DNA from: Chara braunii
Taxonomy: Eukaryota; Streptophyta; Charophyceae; Charales; Characeae
DNA length: 31,077 nucleotides
Direction of reading: 5' to 3'
Assembly: GCA_003427395.1 (NCBI GenBank)
Contig: BFEA01000148.1
Span: forward strand, 746,096-777,172
Shown: positions 19,600-30,231 of the stretch, in pieces
How positions within the stretch are numbered: the stretch's first letter is position 1
Layout: every line of letters starts with the position of its first letter
Program-made: the position numbers and the translations under genes
The notes under the pieces: model-generated
What the model was told of the DNA's origin: nothing
The model's database searches: none
Seen by the model: the letters and a program-made list of their open reading frames with translations, nothing else

Positions 19600-20780
19600 T
19601 GCTCATTCTAAGGACTTGGAACTTAAGATAAGATGATGGTGCTGTCTAGTGCTGTCAAAGTTGAGTGGTTAAGACTCCGCAACCTTAGCTTATGAGTAGC
19701 TGATCTGAGAGGACGATCAGCGACACATTAGAGGCATGGCCCACATTTGCAGCAAGGCAGCAGTTGGGGGGAGAGGGAGGTTTTCGAAACGGAGGGATGC
19801 CATGTGGAGAGTGGACGGAGAATCTCCTTTCACTGCGTCTCTGAATTTGTTGACTTCCACGGAAGCCCGATTTTGATGATGGGTTTTCTTAGTGTGACCT
19901 GGATTGTGATGTCATTCTTACGGAGTGTGTAGGTTTTTGCTCTTGTGTGACATAGAGGGTGACGGATGCAGTCACCCAGTGGGTTTTCTGAGAGTCTGGC
20001 ATTACTTTACTGGTACAGGGTTGGGTTTGAATGTTCTGTTTGAAGGAGTTGGGTTGTAATGTCCAGTAGAGTGTCGTTTGGTAGACATGTCTGAAGTTGT
20101 GGGCCCAGGAAAGGCATTTGTTCTTTCGTGGGGCGTAAGCAAGTAGGACCCTTAAAATCTGGGGATTCTTTTCCATTTCGATTCGATTGATTTGATCTAA
20201 TGATCTGCTTATGGTCGTTGTCACTCTCTTTTCTGTGATTGCTATCTTCCTGGAAAGGAACTTCCAAAGAAAATCATATCGACAGGTAAGATTGTGTTTC
20301 TTGGGTGAGAGAGGGGTGGGAGAGCGTCTTTTCCATGTTTTGTTGGAGATTATTGGTCTGTGTGTTGACTTGTTCGCACGTGTTGTTTTATCCATCTCGT
20401 TTGGGATGTGACATCAGATGGTTCACTCTTTTTTTTTTGTTTAAGTTTATGCTCCTCTTCTCGTGTTGTGCGAAGACAGGAATGCGGTTCATGGAGGGAC
20501 TTGGGAAGGTTCTGTTGTTCTTTTCTCTGCATCTCTTCTGTCACTTGTGTGTGTTCTCTTGCTGTGGGAAGCGACCAATTATGCAATGCAGTTGAATGCA
20601 TGTGTGAGATGTGTTGGTCTGGAGGCATGTGTCTTCCAAGCAGCAGCGGATACGGTAGGGGGTGGATGGGATGTTTTGTTTTGCATGGAGACTTGTTTTT
20701 TTTTTTCCTGCTTTTATTTCATGTTGATGTCATCCTTTTCACCGTTCATTCATTGAATTTGACTTTTCTGTTCAAAAATT
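19600..20780. other. Gene-free spacer
   Basis: No supportable gene. A 168-codon - strand ORF at 19889-20395 has a uniform polar composition without family motifs, and I treat it as chance. Confidence 0.5.
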
Positions 20781-20788
20781 GAATGGAA

Positions 20789-20829
20789 TTGAACTCCGTT
20801 CAATGAACGTGTGTGCATGCGGAGTTCAA
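20789..20829. other. Perfect 10-bp inverted repeat
   Basis: TTGAACTCCG (20789-20798) and CGGAGTTCAA (20820-20829) could form a hairpin with a 21-nt loop. The function is unknown. Confidence 0.6.
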
Positions 20830-20910
20830 GTCCGCGTGGGGGGGGGAGACGGGTGGGGTTAGTTTCCCTGGGGTTTGTGTCGGCCTAGAGTTGGCACGCA
20901 TAGTGTTGCT

Positions 20911-20911
<1 letters not shown>

Positions 20912-20949
<38 letters not shown>
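20912..20949. repeat. (GA)19 microsatellite
   Basis: A pure alternating GA run. Confidence 0.97.
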
Positions 20950-20952
<3 letters not shown>

Positions 20953-21599
20953 TGGACCTGGTTTCCAGCAGGTGTTGCTCCCCCCACCAATAGATGGAGA
21001 AACCTGACTATTCAAATTCATCTTTGTGGTTCTCTTACCACCACTGGGCTAGAGGGCTTGTAAATGGGCTCATCAAAAAAAAGAAAAAAGAAAAAAAAGA
21101 ATGCTGTTCAAAATTGAATGCGAATGTGAGGATGCATTCAAACGTGAATTTGAACGCGAACGTGTTTATGGCTTGCAAATGGCTACATAGGTATCTTCTA
21201 TTTCTATGGGCAAGGTGATGGTTTGTCGTGTAAGAGGGATGTTTGCCTGAATGATGGCAATTTTTCTAAGAGATGCAGCATTGCACATGCATGTGGCTGG
21301 TGACTCACTAATGCCAGTTTTTGGTTGGGGGGGGGTTCTGCGCATGGCCAGAGGAGGCTGAGCAGCGCATTTGGGCTCCTTTCCTTTTATGACTGTTGGC
21401 TGTCAAGGGCGGGGAAGGGGGGTATAAATTGGTTTTAAGGGGCTTAAGGGGTTTAGAGGGGGGGGCAGTCTGATTCTGTTGTTTTCCTGTCATTTTCAAT
21501 TCTGTGAGGAATACCTATGTGACCCTCAGCCGAAACTTGTTTGTATTGCAATCCTCCACAACATTTTGTTTTTTCAGATTTTCTGGAATTTTATTATTA

Positions 21600-21600
21600 T

Positions 21601-21636
<36 letters not shown>

Positions 21637-21637
21637 G
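21600..21637. repeat. ATT then poly-T run
   Basis: A few ATT units run into about 35 T. Confidence 0.95.
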
Positions 21638-21689
21638 TGCTGCGGCTGCCTGGGGTTTATGCCTTGCGGGGCACCCGGGCATGTACTTG

Positions 21690-21734
21690 GGCACCGGGGC
21701 ATGTACCAGGTCACAAGTTTGGTGCCCCGGTGCC
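21690..21734. other. GC-rich 12-bp inverted repeat
   Basis: GGCACCGGGGCA (21690-21701) pairs perfectly with TGCCCCGGTGCC (21723-21734). GGGCATGTAC also repeats in the neighbourhood (about 21678 and 21698). Confidence 0.65.
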
Positions 21735-22416
21735 TGGACAAACAGCTGAGAATTAGTTCTGTAGTAATATTGTACGATATATGGGAACGCGGTCTGGGCT
21801 TGTTGAGTTTGTCTGGTTTTGTGGAAATAAATTTATGGACCTTCATATCATAGAGACAATTTCAGGCAAAAAGAAATTCCTGTGGTCTGATGGGGCGGTG
21901 TGTTGGTTATGTTTGGTTTCCATTGCTGTGGACCATATGATGGTGATGGCTTTGGTTCATCTGCATTGTGTGGAGCGATGTAGTCATCGCTTTCATGCCT
22001 GAATAGGAAGATGAAGACTTCAGTCTTGTTCTTATCATTGTTGTTTATTGGTTGAAGAGATATGGGTGAAGGCAAGGGCTGTGCTGTAATACATAGATCG
22101 GAAAATTCGAAATTCAATTTGGGTGGTGGTTTCTAAGATTTGTATTGCTTAAAAGTGGTTGGAACAGACACAGGGAGAATCTTCAGCTGACAGCCCCAGG
22201 GGGGATCATGGTTTCTTGCACCGGACAGGAAATGTTTGTTTGGCTGATTTGAGTTTGCTTTGGGTTTCCTCCCATTTATTTTATATGCTCAGCAAGGGTT
22301 TGGTGTGAAGGTGGATTGGGATGGAGAGCTGCTGGCCACAGACAAGCCATGAGGCAGTTTGGTTGCGATGGGGCATGCGTTGAATGTAATTGGAGTTCGG
22401 TTTCAGTTCTATCTGG

Positions 22417-22556
22417 GTTAAGCCGTGGAGGAACGGTGGTGCACAGGTGGCATAGGGACGAGTTATGGTTCCTTACCTCAGAGAGGGGTTAAGCTGTGGA
22501 GGAATGGTGGTGCACAGGTGGCATATGGACGAGTTATGCTTACCTCAGAGAGGGCA
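22417..22556. repeat. 70-bp tandem duplication
   Basis: GGTTAAGCCGTGGAGGAACG... starts at 22417 and recurs at 22487 as GGTTAAGCTGTGGAGGAATG... A few mismatches and a small deletion (GGTTCC) separate the copies. Confidence 0.9.
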
Positions 22557-22920
22557 TGCATTTTCGTGCACTGGTATTGTTTTGGTTGAAATTGGTGCGC
22601 TTTTATTTTGTTGAAATAACTGGCAGTGCGCGCGCGACTGACCGCTGCACAGTTTCAAATTCGCAGGAAGGAATAACAAACAGGGCACTGCGGTTCTGGG
22701 CTGAGGGAGGGCAGTTAGTGCACTTCTAGCCTCTTGAAGTTAAGTGGCAAAATCATTTATCCATTTGTGTTTTTTTTTGGTTTTGGTTTTTTTTTTGCCT
22801 TTTTTTTTCCTGTGCCTTATTTGTTTTTTTTTCTGTGCCTTCTTTTTTTTTTTCTGTGCCTGCGTTTTTTTTTTTTTTTTTTTTTCCGCCCCTGCTTATG
22901 CGGCATGGATGTGCTGTGTA

Positions 22921-23014
22921 GGCCATCGGCGAGATGTCTTGGCCATGCCCATGGCTGGGCCACGGCCAAGATGTCTAGGCCACACCCGTGGCTGGGCCAC
23001 GGCCGAGATTCCTA
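22921..23014. repeat. 37-bp minisatellite, about 2.5 copies
   Basis: Units at 22941-22977 and 22978-23014 (GGCCA...GGCTGGGCCACGGCC.AGAT..CTA) follow a partial copy at 22921-22940. The units are rich in GGCC and CCACGG palindromes. Confidence 0.85.
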
Positions 23015-23089
23015 GGTAGGCACACCCCTGGGGAAACAAGCCAAAAACGGGAGGGCCTGCTATCGGTAACTGCTCCCAGGCCAGGCCAT

Positions 23090-23170
23090 GGGAAAAGGAG
23101 TGGTACCACTACTGCTGGGAAAAAGAGTGGTACCACTACCGCCGGGAAAAAGAGCGGTACCACTACCGCC
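23090..23170. repeat. 27-bp minisatellite, three copies
   Basis: GGGAAAA.GAG.GGTACCAC... units at 23090-23116, 23117-23143 and 23144-23170, each centred on the palindrome GTGGTACCAC (CGGTACCAC in unit 3). Being 9 codons long it stays open in all frames, but I see no gene around it. Confidence 0.92.
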
Positions 23171-23219
23171 ACCTCCTTTTTTTGCCAATTATTGAATCGG
23201 TAGGCCGTTGGACGCATGC

Positions 23220-24110
23220 ATCACTGCTTTTCTTGCAGTTTCTAACTTGTCTTCACCCAATTTTGGAGTGGACTGTTATTTCTGTGAATTCTGAACTGTG
23301 CAGTGGTCACAGGTGCAGTTGAAGGATCTCTCTTTTTCTTTTTTTTTTTGCCCTCATCTGTGCTTCTCTTTACTATACCTATTTTAACAGATGTTGAAGG
23401 ACATCTGTTTTGGTGGGGTTTTGGCCTTGCTCATGCTCTTTTTGTTTGTGCTTTTGTTGTTTCACATATTAAAGGTCTTTAGGGAATTGAGGCTATGATC
23501 CATCGAGTGCAACTTGTCAGCACATAACACTGTCTGGTGATCGGGTGTAAGCTTGTCAGAAGCTCTGTAACTTAAGGCTCTACTTGACTGAATGGTGAAG
23601 TTCGTGAAGTTCGTGGATATGTGGATGGGTCTATAGATTTGATGAGGATTTTTAAGGAGTACATTTTCATGAACAACGGTCCAATTAGATAGGTGGTTGG
23701 GGTTATTTTGTTGAACCACCAGTACCTACTGCGTTTTTAGGCGTTAACATGGACTCCGAGGCTGAATCGGTGCACTGTGTGGGACCGTATTCATTGTGTC
23801 AGAGGGGGCACAAGACCCCCTGGGTTCCTTGTGGTTTAAACCACCAGGTCACATGAACTTGCTTATTACCATTCTATGCGGTAAGAGCACTCGTGGCTTT
23901 GGGCCTGGGCCAGTAGTAAAAAAGTGGCAGGCTTGGCAGGGCAGTTTGAAAATGTGCAGTATGCTGCGAGGCTTGGAAGGCAGCCAAATACCTTAGGTGG
24001 TTTTGACTAACTTTTAACAGTCAAGCCTATTATATTTAATAGCCTGCCTTCCATGCCTGCCTTCCCAGCCTTGCAAACTGGTGTGAACTTCCATCTTCAC
24101 CCGAATAGAA
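23220..24110. other. Gene-free spacer
   Basis: No supportable gene. It contains short T runs and G/C-rich patches such as GGCAGGCTTGGCAGGGCAG near 23928-23946. Nothing else is recognisable. Confidence 0.5.
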
Positions 24111-24115
24111 TGCCC

Positions 24116-24169
24116 ACTCGTTATGGCTGCATCTGGACTGAAAGTTGCCCTGAATGCAGCTATAATGAC
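24116..24169. repeat. 54-bp foldback element, copy B
   Basis: ACTCGTTATGGCTGCAT pairs with ATGCAGCTATAATGACT (17-bp arms, three mismatches) around a loop containing GACTGAAAGTTGCCCTGAA. It is the same loop and layout as 13911-13965, with different arm bases. Confidence 0.75.
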
Positions 24170-24275
24170 TGGGCTTTATTACTGTGAAGACAACGCAGGT
24201 CTTAATTGCTCTATATCGTATGTTGTATTTGGTTGAAGACGGTAAATTAATGCCAAAACTGCATTATGGACAAAC

Positions 24276-24843
24276 GGTCTCGTTAGACACTCCTAAAAGA
24301 GCCTGTTTTTAGGATTGCGTCTTGGTTGCACGCAATCCTAAATCCGATTTTGAGATCGAAAATGTGAAAACGGCGTTAGGACGAGGATTAAAGGATTTAG
24401 GATTCCCCAGGCAAAATCGTCCTAAATTTTCCAGTAGCCCCCGACCTACTGAAAAATTTAGGATTCCCTCGCTTAACGGACTCGTTGCGTCGCACGCATG
24501 GCACCGTCGACACGGAGTTGCTGGTGCAGAAGCCGTGTTGCTGGTGCAGAAGCGGTCCGTCGGGTCAGTGGTCGGACATCGGAGTTTTTCTGCGGGTCGA
24601 CTCAGGCAACGGCCACGGATGGTAGCCGTTGGCGGGGATTGGGAGGACATTGGCAGGAATGGACGGACATTGGCGACATGGCTGCGTATACGCATATGAA
24701 AACCGGCACCGGGAGACCTTTTAGGACGAATCCTAAAAGATGGTTTTTAGGATTGCGTGTAATGACGCCGCATGAAATCCTAAAAATCCTTTAGGACTCG
24801 TCCTAAACATTTTAGTGTTCGTTTAGGAGTGTCTAAGGAGACC
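24276..24843. mobile_element. Non-autonomous TIR element (MITE-like) with clustered TCCTAAA motifs
   Basis: The left end GGTCTCGTTAGACACTCC.. and the right end, read inward on the other strand, GGTCTCCTTAGACACTCC.. share about 24 bp with two mismatches. Inside 568 bp I count 13 copies of TCCTAAA or its complement TTTAGGA, mostly within 200 bp of the ends. This resembles subterminal transposase-binding repeats of hAT/CACTA elements. CAAA occurs on both sides one base out (24271-24274 and 24845-24848) as a possible target duplication. No transposase is encoded. The superfamily is not assignable from this alone. Confidence 0.72.
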
Positions 24844-24958
24844 CAAAGGTGTGAACAATAGAGAGAAAAAAAGAGTTCCAGACTTGTAAATGAAATTTTC
24901 TTTTTTCAGAAAATAGACAATAGACAGAGAGCACCTGAGGAAAATTGAGAGAGTATCT

Positions 24959-24981
24959 GGGGGGGGGGGGGGGGGGGGGGG
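24959..24981. repeat. Poly-G run
   Basis: About 22 consecutive G, rare in assemblies and prone to length error. Confidence 0.9.
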
Positions 24982-25163
24982 AGAACCTGCCAGCATTGAT
25001 TGCTCTGAGTTCAGAGGATTGACTGAGCAGGTGGTTCTGGACCACTCTGTTTTTTGTTCCTTTTATTTCCTTCTTTTCAGAGAAAGAGTTGTGATCCTGG
25101 TATCAGACCTTAATGCCCAGCTATATTATGGACAAGTACAATCCAATCCAACTTAGGCTGCAT

Positions 25164-25384
25164 CATGTTCTTTTATCTAGCACTTATTTTCCCGTCCCCC
25201 CCCCCCACCTCCCCCCCTCGCCAAACTCCCCTTGAGTAAGGGTAACGGCCTTAAGATGTCATCTTTAGCCCCTGCTAAAGCCAGAGTTTTTACATCTGCT
25301 TGCATCTGGATTTGAACTCCGGTCTGTGTTTCAACAGTTCCTGTGTGTACCTAATGAGCTAAGCCACTTTACCTCCTGGCTGCA
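25164..25384 (-). mobile_element. Candidate tRNA-derived SINE, copy 2
   Basis: On the - strand an A-box-like TAGCTCATTAGG (25361-25350) is followed by a B-box-like GAGTTCAAATCC (25319-25308). Then come a body with CCCTTACTCAAGGGGAG and a 3' end ATAAAAGAACAT at about 25164. Copy 1 at 15714-15897 shares box order and spacing, a CCCTT...AAGGG block and the AAAAGAACAT end. Flanking duplications are not obvious. Confidence 0.5.
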
Positions 25385-25399
25385 ATTCAAGTGGGAAAT

Positions 25400-26700
25400 G
25401 CTCCATATGTCGACTGTGATAGAGATGTGTGCAGCGGTTGTTGCCTCGGGGTAGGAGAGGAAGGATGCACTGTTTGTTGCAGATGAGTATGCTAGATCCT
25501 CCCCCCCTGTAGGGCAGTGCCTTGGTTATATCCTGGGATAAGATGGGGCGTCATCATGCTGTCTGACATTGACGTCAGTGATATCTGAGGGTCAGGGTCC
25601 TGTGTGTCAGTATTGAGTGAGGAGGCATTGGTGGTACCTGCCACTGTCAGAATCAAGATAGAATTGTGTGGACATACCCACATGAGATGTGACTCCGTCT
25701 GCTGCGCGAGTTAGGACTCTGTCTGCAGTATTGTGTTGGCAGGCGGCATGAGAGGCAATGATTGTCAGTCAGCTCAGTGATATGCAGTGCAGCTTGGGCT
25801 CGGGCAATTATTTTCTTTTGTTTGGTGTTTTGGTCCTTCCCCCTTTCTGTCCCTTCTCTCTCCTGTATGGCTGCCTGCAGCCTCATTTGCTTTCTGTATA
25901 TTTTCCCCACCTTCAGGGGCCTGGACCCACTAGCGAAGTATTCGACGATGTGTGATGCGTGTTTTTTTGGAAATACAGAGTGATTTTTTATTTGCATGAA
26001 TGGATGGTTTTCTGATGGACTGATCATTTGATTATTGATTCTCAGAATTAGACTTCTAGTCTAATTCTGTATATGAAGAACAGCTGTGCACCCGAATTCA
26101 TGGGTTGGTACGATCTCCTTCACGTAAGTCTTCATAGTGATGTACCGTGGCAATAAAATGTGTCCACAAACACAGTCATGAGGATGGACAAGTAATGGCT
26201 ATAGGGATACATTCATCCCCATGTATCTCATGATGCCTCTAACAGGCCATCCGACAGATCCGGAAGCATTCCTGTCAGATCCACCACGATATCTGAATTT
26301 CACATTTCAAGTTCTATTTGTCAGAGCCAAAAAAAAAAAAAAAACGAAGTCTGGAAATCAACCCCCCCTCTTTATAGCCCATAAAATCCAGACTTCCCGC
26401 CCACGCAAAACCATGAGCTATCATGTCCAAGTTAGTCCAACTTTGTTGGTTTTTTTTTTTCGACGCATCTCATTGGACGGGAGGTGGGCATCTTTACAGT
26501 CCCCGCTCGGAAACTACCAGGCCGTCGAGATCCGATGTAGTAGATGGCCGTACTGCGTCACTCCAGGCCACACGTGATCGAAATCCTGAACGGAGTGGTA
26601 GAATACTTCGTTAATGGGTCCAGGCCCCAGGCCAAGAGATGTAGCGTAGTGTCTGGTCTGATAGATTTAGTATCTGAGCTGCAGTCCACCTGACCACACA
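25400..26700. other. Gene-free spacer
   Basis: No supportable gene. Short ORFs on either strand lack family motifs. An A16 run lies at about 26329-26344. Confidence 0.5.
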
Positions 26701-26705
26701 AAAGA

Positions 26706-26794
26706 GAAACTAGCGAAAGAAAGACAGGGTTAATAGAAAAATGGACAGTTTTCTCTCAAAAAAATTATAATAAAATAAAATAATAATAATAATG

Positions 26795-26827
<33 letters not shown>

Positions 26828-26873
26828 TAAAAAAAAGAAAACTAGCGAAAGAAAGATACGGTTAATAGAAAAA
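26706..26873. repeat. 36-bp direct repeats flanking an AAT microsatellite
   Basis: GAAACTAGCGAAAGAAAGA... (26706-26741) recurs at 26837-26873 with few changes. Between them lies an AATAAT/AAAAT run at 26766-26830. Confidence 0.9.
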
Positions 26874-26895
26874 GAAGTTTCCTGTTGCCTTGTTT

Positions 26896-27060
26896 TGCCT
26901 TTGTCGTTCATGGATGTCCCTATGAACAGGAGATGCAAACCAAGAACTTGCCTCTAGGAGAATGCCTTTGTCTTTCATGGATCTCCCAATGAAGGATTGC
27001 CTTTCATGGATGTCCCTATATGAAGGAGATGGCAACGGAGAACTTGCCTGTAGGAGAGAA
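26896..27060. repeat. Diverged ~65-bp duplication, two full and one partial copy
   Basis: TGCCTTT...TTCATGGAT.TCCC units start at 26896, 26963 (partial) and 26998. The full ones continue to AGAACTTGCCT.TAGGAGA. Confidence 0.85.
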
Positions 27061-27407
27061 GAGGATTGCTGCGGAATGCGGAAATCTGTCAGGTGAAAGT
27101 AGCGTGGAGAAATTTATGCATCCAACTGTTGTACCCACCTTGTAAAATGTCTACGTTCATTGATAACCTCATCCTACACATTTGACACTTTTAGGTGGTC
27201 GATAATTGAGGGCCTCTCTCCACCTCTAACCACATGCACAAAAGACAAAAAATATGGCAGTGTAACTTCCCGTGTGCTAGCGGACGAAGATTCATTCTCA
27301 TTTTGCACATTTGCTGAGGAGTGGAGCCAGGCCCTGAGCTCATCCATCTCGCCTGCTCCACTGAAGCAGTGGTGAATGGGTCAGGGCTGGAACAACCGTA
27401 CACTTGG

Positions 27408-27471
27408 TCACAGTCACAGTCACAGTCACAGTCACAGTGTCACAGTCACAGTCACAGTCACAGTCACAGTT
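27408..27471. repeat. (TCACAG)n hexanucleotide repeat
   Basis: About ten units, one interrupted by GT. The codon-like period of 6 gives spurious SQSQ and CDCD ORFs. Confidence 0.95.
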
Positions 27472-27498
27472 TAGCAGTAAACCACCACCGGTGGTACC

Positions 27499-27554
27499 GG
27501 TACTCGTCCCAGCTTTCGTTTCCAATGGTACTCGTCCCAGCTTTCGCTTCCAAT
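27499..27554. repeat. 28-bp tandem duplication
   Basis: GGTACTCGTCCCAGCTTTCG... at 27499-27526 and 27527-27554 with one T/C difference. Confidence 0.92.
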
Positions 27555-27559
27555 GGCCA

Positions 27560-28430
27560 GTTGGCAATGGGGACTTGCAGAAAGAGGCTCGGCTGACCGT
27601 GCAACATAGGCTGGTGGTGCCCAGTAGGCCTTGTTCTGCGACGATTTGGCAGACAGTAGAAGCTGCACGGCACCGGTTGTTCAGGTGCTGCCTGATGATG
27701 CAATGCGGAGATTGTTCCTGTCAACCTGGGGGACAGCAACCTGGATGCCAAATCCAACCGGCCCAGCTCTTATCTAGACTGACCCCTTAGCTAATGAGAA
27801 TTGAAAATTGACGATGGCCCGGCCCCACTGGCACCTGGTTTGGGTCGTTTACCCCTGCACTAACCATGAGAGACCGCACCAAAGGCCTCTGAAGCTGGTC
27901 GCTTGAACCACCGGTACGTTTTGCAGGCACAATGGTCCATTGTAGCCGTATACGCCCTGCGACCTTCGTGACCCAGTCCACCAGACCAGAATGGCTGAGG
28001 GCTGCAGGCAAACAAGGTAGACAATGCGCCTGTGCCGGTTGGTTTTTCAGTGGTGTGCAGCACAAATACACAGGGAAAACAGAGGCCCGGAAGGACTGGT
28101 GAGATAGAAATAATAACAATGCAGTTAGAGGTTTACATCTCGTAGCATAACCACATCGTAAAGAGCGTGAAGAACCTCCACGCTACAGACCTTCTCCTCG
28201 ACTACTCAGTCTGTTTCGAGGGCGTCCGCTCATCTTCAATAAATACTATCTTTGCTCACCTCTACTTTCCGGTACCTCGTACTTCTGCGATTCCCACCTA
28301 GGGCGGTCCTGCTAAGCACTTCAGCCCTGGGTGTTGCAGGTTACTTCCCGCTACAAAACACGTTGAGGCACTGCGGTTTCAGCCGCAGAAACTCTAGGCC
28401 CACGCGACATGTTGCGTAGAGCCGAAATAA
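27560..28430. other. Gene-free spacer, possible retroelement debris
   Basis: No coding homology is seen. Sequence ending CCCGCTACA near 28353 and an internal AGCGTG/CACGCT stem (about 28163-28183) look vaguely like a long terminal repeat, but no partner or primer site was found. Confidence 0.3.
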
Positions 28431-28433
28431 TCT

Positions 28434-28700
28434 GTGTTAAAATCCGGGCCGTCTGGCGGCCCAGCCTTCGTCCGGCAGGGGTCCCGGGCGGCCCGGCCGG
28501 TTGGGTCCCCCGGTTTGGCGCTGGGCGGGCCCAGCGCAATTTCACGCGGGGGGGGGGGGGGGGGGGAAGGCCTTTTTCGCCCAGTCGGAACATCCCCAGC
28601 CCCCGTGAACACTTTGGTTCAAACTCAGGCCCAAGTGAGGCCGGGGGAAAGGGTTCTTCGGCGACTGATCTCAGCACCCGACCTGCAAAGACCGGCGGCT
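28434..28700. other. GC-rich block with palindromes and a poly-G run
   Basis: CCGGGCGGCCCGGCCGG and GCGCTGGGCGGGCCCAGCGC palindromes precede a G run at about 28548-28566. The composition is sharply different from both neighbours. No gene is recognised. Confidence 0.6.
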
Positions 28701-29519
28701 GCGATCGGCCGCAAGAAAGCCGCAAGAAATGACCTCATTTTCCCCCATGCTCGCCTACCGCACCGCGTTCGAATTCGAATGTGGTATCCTCCACTGCGAA
28801 GCTGCCGTCACGAAGCCCGGCCGTCATATCTGCCGTCTCCAGGCCCGCCGTCGTCGCTGCTCCTCCTCGTCGAGCTGCCATCGTCGCTCCCTGTTGAGCT
28901 GCCCCATCAAGAACGAATCCACGTCGTCGCTGGCCGTGAAGCTGCTAGCGCCATCGGGGTGAAGCCGCCTTCACCTGCTTCCTCTTCTTCTTCTTCTTCC
29001 CCTCCTCCTTTCGTCTTCTTCCTCCTCCTTTCGTCTTCTTCTCTTCTCCTCCTCCTCCTTCGTTATCCTCTTTTTTTTTTTTTTTTTTTTTTTTTGTCAT
29101 CACCATCGAAATCCGGCAGGTCCTCCTCCCCCTCCTCCTCTTCTCTTCTTTGTCTTCTTTCCTCCTCCTTTCGTCTTGTCCTTCTCTCCTTCTCCTCCTC
29201 CTCTCCTCTTTTTCTTCTCTCCTCCTCCTACTCCTCCGCTTTCGTGTTTTCCTTCTCTCCTCCTCCTCCACGTCCTCCATCGTCCTCTTTTTTTTTCTCC
29301 ATCGCCATACACTGCCGACAGGTCCTCCTCCTCCTCCTCCTCTGTCTTCTTCTCCTCCTCCTCTTCCTCCTCTCGTCTTCTCGTCCTCCTCCTCCGTTCG
29401 TCTTCTTCTCCTGTCATCTTCTTCTCTCCTCCTCCTCCTCCTTTAGTCTCCTTCTCTCCTCCTCCTCCTTCTCTTCCTCCTTTCATCTTCCTCTCTCCTC
29501 CTCCTTTTTCCTCCTCCCG

Positions 29520-29643
29520 ATTTCATGTGTTTCCTTTTGTACGCGAAGTGCCACGCGGCAACAGGAAGCTGACAGCTGCCACATGTCGGCATAGGCAAGC
29601 TGCAGTGAAATCCCGCCGCCAGTTGACGCACTAACGGGCGGAC

Positions 29644-29648
<5 letters not shown>
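29520..29648. repeat. Mixed-sequence module E, copy 1
   Basis: TTTCATGTGTTTCCTTTTGT... through GCCACATGTCGGCATAGG to GGGCGGACTTCCTC. It matches 30021-30142 over its length with many substitutions and small indels. Confidence 0.85.
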
Positions 29649-29680
<32 letters not shown>

Positions 29681-30020
29681 GTCCTCTTTTTTTTCTTTTT
29701 TTTTTTCGTCATCGCCATCGACATCCAGCAGGTCCTAACCTCCTCCTGCCCTCTTCTTTTTCTTCTCTCCTACTCCTTTCGTCTTGTCCTTCTTTCCTCC
29801 TCCTTCTCTCCTCCTCCTACTCCTCTTCCTCTCATCTTCTTATTCTCTCCCCCTCCTCCTCCTCCTCCTCCTCCTCCTCCTCCTCCTCCTTCTCTATTCT
29901 TCTTCTTCTCTCCTCCAGCTCCTCCTTTCATCTTCTTCTCCTCCTCCTCCTTCTTTCGTCTCCTTCTCTCCTCATTTCATCTTCTTCTCTACTCCTTTCT
30001 CCTCCTCCTCCTCCTACCTA

Positions 30021-30142
30021 TTTCATGTGTTTCTTCTAGTACGCAAAGTGCCACGTGGTGTGGGCAACACGACGCTCACAGCTGGCACGTGCCGGGATAG
30101 GCGAGCTGCACGGCCAGTTGACGTGCTGACTGGCGGGATTCC
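30021..30142. repeat. Mixed-sequence module E, copy 2
   Basis: TTTCATGTGTTTCTTCTAGT... through GGCACGTGCCGGGATAGG to GGCGGGATTCCTCC, 500 bp from copy 1. A CACGTG-containing palindrome (GGCACGTGCC) is present here; copy 1 has CCACATGTCG. Confidence 0.85.
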
Positions 30143-30165
30143 TCCTCCTCCTCCTCCTCCTCCTC

Positions 30166-30231
<66 letters not shown>

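Noticed and set aside
19889-20395. 168-codon ORF on the - strand
   Set aside because: No motif, polar uniform composition, no splice or start evidence, and overlapping ORFs of similar size on the other strand.
28100-28355. Solo LTR ending in CCCGCTACA
   Set aside because: No matching TG start, partner LTR, primer-binding site or target duplication could be found.
28434-29594. Long + strand ORF of 386 codons and opposite Glu/Arg-rich ORFs
   Set aside because: Most of the length is TCC/CTT repeat giving poly-Ser/Leu or poly-Glu/Arg. No domain or start context supports a gene.
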